Below, piece by piece: positions 58,800 to 64,000 of a stretch of 64,000 bases of DNA (positions are counted from its first letter, which is position 1; every line of letters starts with the position of its first letter). The notes under the pieces are model-generated. The model did no database searches and had not been told where the DNA came from. It saw only the letters and a program-made list of their open reading frames with translations. Location: the NCBI GenBank assembly GCA_028023455.1, contig JAQFVV010006309.1, positions 1,320,511-1,384,510 on the forward strand, given 5' to 3'. This DNA comes from Epiperipatus broadwayi (taxonomy: Eukaryota; Onychophora; Udeonychophora; Euonychophora; Peripatidae). Made by a program: the position numbers and the translations under genes.

Positions 58800-61010
58800 C
58801 ATTATTCGTTATTAGACAATCTTTAGTCCAACGAGTGAGTAATACAAATGTTTAAATAAGATTCTTTGTTTATTTAGATTTGTAATTGCAAAGTAGATTT
58901 ATTAACTTTTCTCCCTGAATATAAAATAAAACAGATAAAACAATTTTATACATAAATTTCACCACTTTTTAAAACAATTCTTTTTTTTTTTTTAGGCAAT
59001 GTAGAGTCGAATTATTGTGCGTTGCAAAGTAAATACTATTGATTGACATTTTAGTAATACTTAATGATGTTGTCTAAATTCTATTATCGAGTTACATCAA
59101 ATAAAAAATTTAAATTCATTATTAATGAAATTATTACACTCAGTTGTCTTTAATACTAGCAGATAAGTTTTACATAGCAAAAGGTATAATCGGATTATTT
59201 ACAGTCGAACTTAGTTGACAATAAGACAATCACATATAAGATTGCAGTGGCCGACTTGGAGGACATAATAAACAGTGGACTTATCACCTAACTAGAATAT
59301 TTTTTTTGATAAAAAAAAAACTAGAATCTTTATAGATTTCTTTATTATATTTTGTTAATAATTAAGCTGTCAATAAATAAATAAATCCATATGTTAAACA
59401 AATTAACAATTCTAATAATTTTTCACAAAACGTTTCATCAAAAGAAATCTTTTTTTACTAGAATTCAGAAAACATTTTGTTTTTCATCTTCAATAAACTT
59501 TGGAAATATTTTTAGTTAGTTTCCCAGTTCAATAATGATTAACCTCTTTGATTTTCTATGTCAGAAATAGAAAAATTAATGATTGCTATTTTTTAATTAA
59601 ACCTCAATCAAAAAATGCTAAATTTAAAGGTTTCTTAAGTAATTTATTCATACACACTTTTTGTATTTTTGTTTTATTTTTTTATTTTTAAAGAAGTCAG
59701 AGTTTTTCCTCTTTTTTTTTTTATTTTGTTTGACAATTTTATATTTGTTTATTAATTTCATCTGCTCATATTAATATTTTTAAAAATATAATAGAACAGT
59801 AAGTAATAAAATCAAAATATTTGATATAGATAATATCATGACCTTCAAGTGTCACTGATGGGAAAGTAGAATTGTCATATGATTTCCTTAAAAAATATTA
59901 GTTTTTGTGTTAAGATATGATCTTATTAAAAACTTGAATATGAGCTTAGATTAGTTGTTGATGCCTTGCTAAAAGTTTGTCTATCCCTTTCAACACATAG
60001 CATCTCTAAAATAACCATTGGTACCCCCCCCCATTCCCTTTCACAGTTTGGTCACAAGCATCAATACAAATCATTTATTTTAATAAAGGTATATTTTGGT
60101 TTAAAATATCAATTTATATGTCTTATAGCTAAAATCATATATTTTATTGTGAATAACTGAAAACAAAAATTTACATAGTATTTTATCCATTTTAGTGATT
60201 TTTTTAGACTGTATGGACATTTAGTAAAAAGCTGTGAATAACAAATGTACTATGGCTCAGCACTGTAAGAAGAAGAATAATACTTTCCTACCAGTAATGA
60301 AGGCCATAACACTCATCTAATAAACTCAGGTTATGGTCTGCAATATTCATGCTCTTAGTAAGAATAGCTAATACTCATTGAATAACTAAATTGGCTAAAA
60401 GCCATCTACCTAAAAGTAATCCTAAACCAGTTTATGACCTGGGAAAAAATGGGATTTATTCAACTTGAATTTGAACTCCACTTCATAAGAAATAATCACA
60501 TATATCTTCATTACATTGATCATTTTTAATATATTTATCAATTTGTGGTTATGTGAGTATATTTAATGTCTGGTAGTAATTTAGAAATTCTATAAATAGA
60601 TAAGAATTTCATTTTTTAAGAGTAAATAGTTCCAATCTTGTCACGAATATTTGAGTTTAATATTTATCATCCATTTTATTATAAATAGTATAGCAGTAAA
60701 TTATAAAATTCACCAGTGGTTTTATAAACTTCCAAAATGCAATTAAAGAACGTCATAAAATAATGATTTTATTGAATAAATGGTTAAATGTTGATAGAAG
60801 AATTTTAAAAAATGTAAAATCTCTCTAACTTCTCGTGATCATAAAAGATAAAAAAAAATGTTTAGGTTTTAAATCTGAGAGTGTCAAATGGCAACAGTAC
60901 ATGTCAAATCTCATTGGATGTAAAATAATTAAAATTTTCTTTCTTTCTTGATATTTGATAGCAAACCCTCCATGTCAACAACTCTCATCTCAAGATTAGA
61001 ACAGTTGTTT
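58800..61010. other. A+T-rich DNA, nothing recognised
   Basis: There is a C-run near 60025. No gene, RNA or repeat boundary is supported. Confidence 0.4.
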
Positions 61011-61014
61011 TTCT

Positions 61015-61575
61015 AAAAGTTTGTTGTGATGATGTTTTAGTTATATATGGGACTTTTTCCATCATCCACTATGAGTATTGAATGTCTTTAAAAAAATTTA
61101 ACTTTATTTAAATATTCCAAATACATTCATCTGTTAGTAATAGCATACATGTTTGTATATGCATAAGATTCGAGAGATATTATTCTCTCCTCATCATCAG
61201 GTGTTACCAGACTGACCTGGGCATGGGATTTGAACCTGGACCTTTGGGTTCTTGAGTATTGAATTTTAAGATAACACTCTAACCAACCGAGCCATCCAGC
61301 CAAAGTTGGTTAGAGCATTACCTTAAAATGTAATACTCAAGAATCTAAGAGTTTAGGTTTGAATCCCATGCAAATACTGTCATTGGTCAGGCCAGAAACA
61401 CATGAAGAAGAGGGAAGAATCCCTTTTGAAACATTGTATATATACTAACCTGTGTGCTATTACTAACAGTTGAATGTATTTAAGAATATTTAAATAAAGT
61501 TAAATTCTTCTAAAGATATTCAATACTCATATTACATGATGGAAATAGTCCAATATATAAATACAATTAGAACAT
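61015..61575. mobile_element. SINE-T1 inverted pair (head to head)
   Basis: Two tRNA-derived SINEs face each other with the centre near 61303. The - strand copy has TGGCTCGGTTGG (A box) and GGTTCAAATCC (B box, 61236-61226). The + strand copy has TTGGTTAGAGC and GGTTTGAATCC (61356-61366). Each continues through a CTGA.GA-hairpin-GAAA-like segment into the conserved tail. The arms differ by substitutions, so they are not a recent fold-back copy. Polymerase III promoter boxes suggest a tRNA with a TTGGTTAGAGC D arm as ancestor. Confidence 0.8.
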
Positions 61576-61579
61576 TTAA

Positions 61580-62065
61580 CTTTACTCAATTTTTAAATAG
61601 GCTTAGGAATTTTCTTTCAGATAGTCATTCACTATAAATGCTCAGAAAGAGAGTATCTATCATTAATTATAATGGTTCCACATTAAACTGGGTTAATTAA
61701 ATGAATAACAGTGTTGTGTGAAAATTCATTTTGGGTCAATGATGTATCACAATCCATCAAATATTGAGCCATGATTATCTTTTTTAACTCTAAAGATTAA
61801 ATAGAGTTGACTTGGTATGTGAAACTGCAGAAATTAGAATGGCTCTATATAAAATAGTGCAATAATCAAAAATGTGTATGAATTATAGTTACAAACAACA
61901 AAGTTTACAAATATCATCAAGAAATAGATTTTACAAAAATTTGATAAAATAAAAATGAGCCAAATAAACAAAATTTTCAATTTAATACAGGAAGAATATT
62001 CAAAAAGTCATTTTTAAAGTTATAAGATAATTAATTTTAAATTGAAAAGATATATTCATTTTTAA
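61580..62065. other. A+T-rich DNA, nothing recognised
   Basis: No gene or repeat boundary is visible. Confidence 0.4.
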
Positions 62066-62069
62066 TCAA

Positions 62070-62203
62070 ATATAGATATTTAGTCAAGCGTTGGTGGTCA
62101 AGAGGTCAGAACAGCTGCCTTGCAAGTAGTTGTCCTGGGTTAGTGGGTTTGCTTCCCAGCCAATGCTATGACACATGAGAAGAAAAAAAATATATAGATA
62201 TTT
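62070..62203 (+). mobile_element. SINE-T2 copy with 12-bp target duplication
   Basis: TGGTCAAGAGG (A box) and a degenerate B box (GGGTTTGCTTCC) are followed by GCTATGACAC and an A-rich tail. The 12 bases atatagatattt flank it at 62070-62081 and 62192-62203. This defines the SINE ends: the body starts near 62082 and ends with the A tail at 62191. Confidence 0.85.
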
Positions 62204-62209
62204 TGGATC

Positions 62210-62660
62210 TTAAATTAGACATGAAATGATAATAAAAATCTGTGGGAATCCAATCAATGTTGTAATGTATGAAATTTTAGTAAAAGTAAACACACTATTA
62301 TTATTTTGACTTGTATTATTTATTTGGAAGAAACACTGTTCATAGCCCATATTAAATGCAAATGATTTTTCCAAACAGTTTACTATATGAGTCTCTAACA
62401 TGCTTTGATTCTGTAATAGATTGGCAGACTTTAGAGTTCAAAGTCCATGGATCACAGCTCATCTCTACCACTTCTGGTGATCCAACTTCTAATTACACTA
62501 TTCAATTATTTATTTATTGTTGCCAATGATATTAATAAAATATTTGACTTGAACAAATTGTGAAAATTAAGAAAGGTGAGATAATCAGAACTGCTTTTAT
62601 TATTTCCCTTATTATTATTTACAGTATGATACAATATTGTTTTTAATCAAAAATTATTAA
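62210..62660. other. A+T-rich DNA, nothing recognised
   Basis: The open stretch at 62210-62401 (-) has no recognisable family. Confidence 0.4.
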
Positions 62661-62664
62661 AACA

Positions 62665-62845
62665 GAGGTAAAACTCTCCGTACAGTAGTATCATCCAATG
62701 CAATCCAGAGTAATCAATGGATGCAAGAAGGTTTGTGCATAAAATCTATATTTAGTGCCTATTATCCAATATCCCCAGACTAGTTTCTAGCTTATAGCTT
62801 TCATCAAAGGGAAGCCTTGGATCTGATGTTTAGTGGTTTAATAAA
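62665..62845 (-). mobile_element. HHR-B fragment with hammerhead
   Basis: AAACTCTCCGTACAGTAGTA, GTAATCAATGGATGCAAGAA and GATGTTTAGTGGTTTA are HHR-B unit landmarks. The ribozyme is included. Confidence 0.75.
62764..62822 (-). ncRNA. Hammerhead HHR-B, copy 7 (TTGATGA core)
   Basis: It has the 59-nt layout with intact GAAA, CTAGTC and distal stem I (ATCCAA with TTGGAT). The first core base is T (TTGATGA), which should abolish cleavage. Confidence 0.7.
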
Positions 62846-62849
62846 AAAT

Positions 62850-63330
62850 TATGGTATGGTTTTTTTAACTTTTCACTTTGCATATAAAAATAACTTTTGA
62901 ATATTCACCAAAGGCAAAAATTAAATTAAAAAATAACATTTGATGAAGATGGTAAATTAATTATTAAACCATTATTAATTATAGAAGACATTGAAAATTA
63001 TTGTAATTTTAAAAAACAATAGTAAAAAAACCAATATTCATATGACTAATCAAAAAAAAAATATAAATACCAATAATAAAAATTTAGTCGTTGTTTGATG
63101 GAAATTATGCCATTATTTAAATATTTTATTAGTCACAAATTTAACATTTCAGAGCATATGATAAAATTAAATAGACGTCTTTATTAAATTATGAGGCCTG
63201 TTTGATATAAAAATGAACAATTGTTATAAAGAAATCTGTCTGCCAAAAGAAGTTTTATAAATGTATTAAATAATTTTGATTCCACCATATATTTTTTTGA
63301 AATCATATGAATAAAGATACAATAAAAGAT
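62850..63330. other. A+T-rich DNA, nothing recognised
   Basis: No feature can be supported. Confidence 0.4.
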
Positions 63331-63333
63331 AAA

Positions 63334-63382
63334 TGGCTCTTAAGATGCATTTCGTGCTGAACCAGTACTCATCAGTAGAACC
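63334..63382 (-). ncRNA. Hammerhead HHR-C, core intact
   Basis: On the - strand: CTGATGA, GTACT/AGCAC stem II (one mismatch) with GGTTC loop, GAAA, palindromic TGCA, TC, then TTAAGAGCC. Stem I pairs only with a bulge (GGTTCT against AGAGCC). The core bases are complete; the surrounding unit is not preserved. Confidence 0.7.
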
Positions 63383-63389
63383 AGTTGCT

Positions 63390-63790
63390 TTTATTATATG
63401 TAATAAATTGTTACATTATGATTTACAAGTGTGAAACTTAATTCACTCAGAGCATTGTCACTTTAGATAAATATACCACTAATCATTTATTACATTAGAG
63501 ATTTCTGTTCGCACTTCCATATTTGGTTAATAATTTTAATAACTCCCTCACAGAAATATAATGAATTAATAGCAAAATTATTAAAACGTATATATATATA
63601 TGCAGTATTAATTCTTGTCTTTAATTTATTATATAGATGTTATGTTTACGTAATTAAAATTTATTAAATTCATATAAATATTAAAAAATAATAAACATTT
63701 TGCTAACTCGTCATAAAATAATAGAAGACGCATAATTAATGTTATTTTTTTCTGGTAAATTTATTTCCCTTGGTTTTGTTTCTGAAAAAT
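63390..63790. other. A+T-rich DNA, nothing recognised
   Basis: No feature can be supported. Confidence 0.4.
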
Positions 63791-63796
63791 TAATAA

Positions 63797-63997
63797 TTAA
63801 ATTTTCAAAACTTTCCCATAATTCTTGCTCAGTCTATAATAAAACCAAGTTAGATTATCTCTTTTCAAACATAATAATCCTATGTAGTTTCTAATTAATT
63901 TTAGCTTAGAAAAGCTTCGTTCTGCTAAAGCCTTAAAAATAGGATTTGTGAATAAAACTTTCAAATTATTCTTTTTTAAAAATAAAAAAAAAATCAT
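63797..63997 (-). pseudogene. hAT transposase C-terminal dimerisation fragment
   Basis: AERSFSKLKLIRNYIG matches the SERSFSKLKLIK.YLRS block of the hAT dimerisation domain, as in ZMYM1-like and related hAT transposases. The rest (…KRDNLTWFYY…) loosely follows the L..LA.LSIE continuation. The frame runs off the right edge of the window, so the catalytic part may lie beyond it. It could be a live element or a relic. Confidence 0.7.
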
Positions 63998-64000
63998 AAA

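Noticed and set aside
60992-61562. attagaaca on both sides of the SINE-T1 pair as a target duplication
   Set aside because: The right copy lies inside the SINE tail (compare the GTTCTAGTTGTA block at 8.25 kb), so it is not flanking DNA.

Overview
The window is a stretch of animal (invertebrate) genomic DNA, A+T-rich by eye at about three quarters. It holds no intact host gene that I can recognise. Nearly every interpretable piece is a mobile element or its debris: LINEs, Penelope-like elements (PLEs) with GIY-YIG endonuclease coding, tRNA-derived SINEs, mariner and hAT transposase fragments, fold-back or MITE-like elements, and microsatellites. Together these exclude a prokaryote. The phylum cannot be fixed from the sequence: an A+T-rich cnidarian, flatworm, chelicerate or mollusc would all fit.

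Layout. 0.5-3.05 kb: decayed RTE-like LINE, + strand. 3.06-3.69 kb: small PLE with a GIY-YIG reading frame on the - strand, between perfect 146-bp inverted ends. 4.8-7.7 kb: diverged duplications and A-rich low-complexity DNA. 9.86-12.16 kb: palindromic array of 455-472-bp units with hammerhead ribozymes (HHR-A), flanked by a 15-bp direct repeat. 19.98-22.44 kb: two PLE copies in inverted orientation. 24.6-27.8 kb: a SINE, an HHR-C element with terminal repeats about 436 bp apart, a MITE-like element, a near-perfect hairpin and a single HHR-A unit. 30.06-31 kb: 3' end of a CR1-like LINE. 35.2-36.6 kb: second palindromic ribozyme array (HHR-B), with smaller HHR-B copies at 40.9-41.3, 44.1, 56.4 and 62.7 kb. 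43.1-43.5 kb: PLE 3' end. 47.1-48.85 kb: decayed mariner. 51.3-56.4 kb: nearly full-length CR1/L2-like LINE on the - strand (PHD finger, SGNH esterase, endonuclease, reverse transcriptase, zinc knuckle), broken by a 500-bp insertion and a TA microsatellite. 61.0-61.6 kb: inverted pair of tRNA-derived SINEs. 63.8 kb to the end: hAT transposase C-terminus.

The most interesting signal is the hammerhead system. Two unrelated repeat families (HHR-A and HHR-B) each carry a 59-nt motif with a CTGANGA core, a hairpin, GAAA, a very short palindromic stem III, a UH cleavage position and a two-part stem I that closes by base pairing. Copies repeat at 444-472 bp, as expected for retrozymes or PLE pseudo-LTRs whose transcripts self-cleave into unit-length RNAs. 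A second theme is that many unrelated elements here are inverted pairs, three of them flanked by direct repeats of 13-15 bp. That suggests a shared insertion mechanism producing palindromes.

Family names (SINE-T1, SINE-T2, Rep-X, HHR-A/B/C) are local labels. All family calls rest on motif reading only; no database search or folding program was run.
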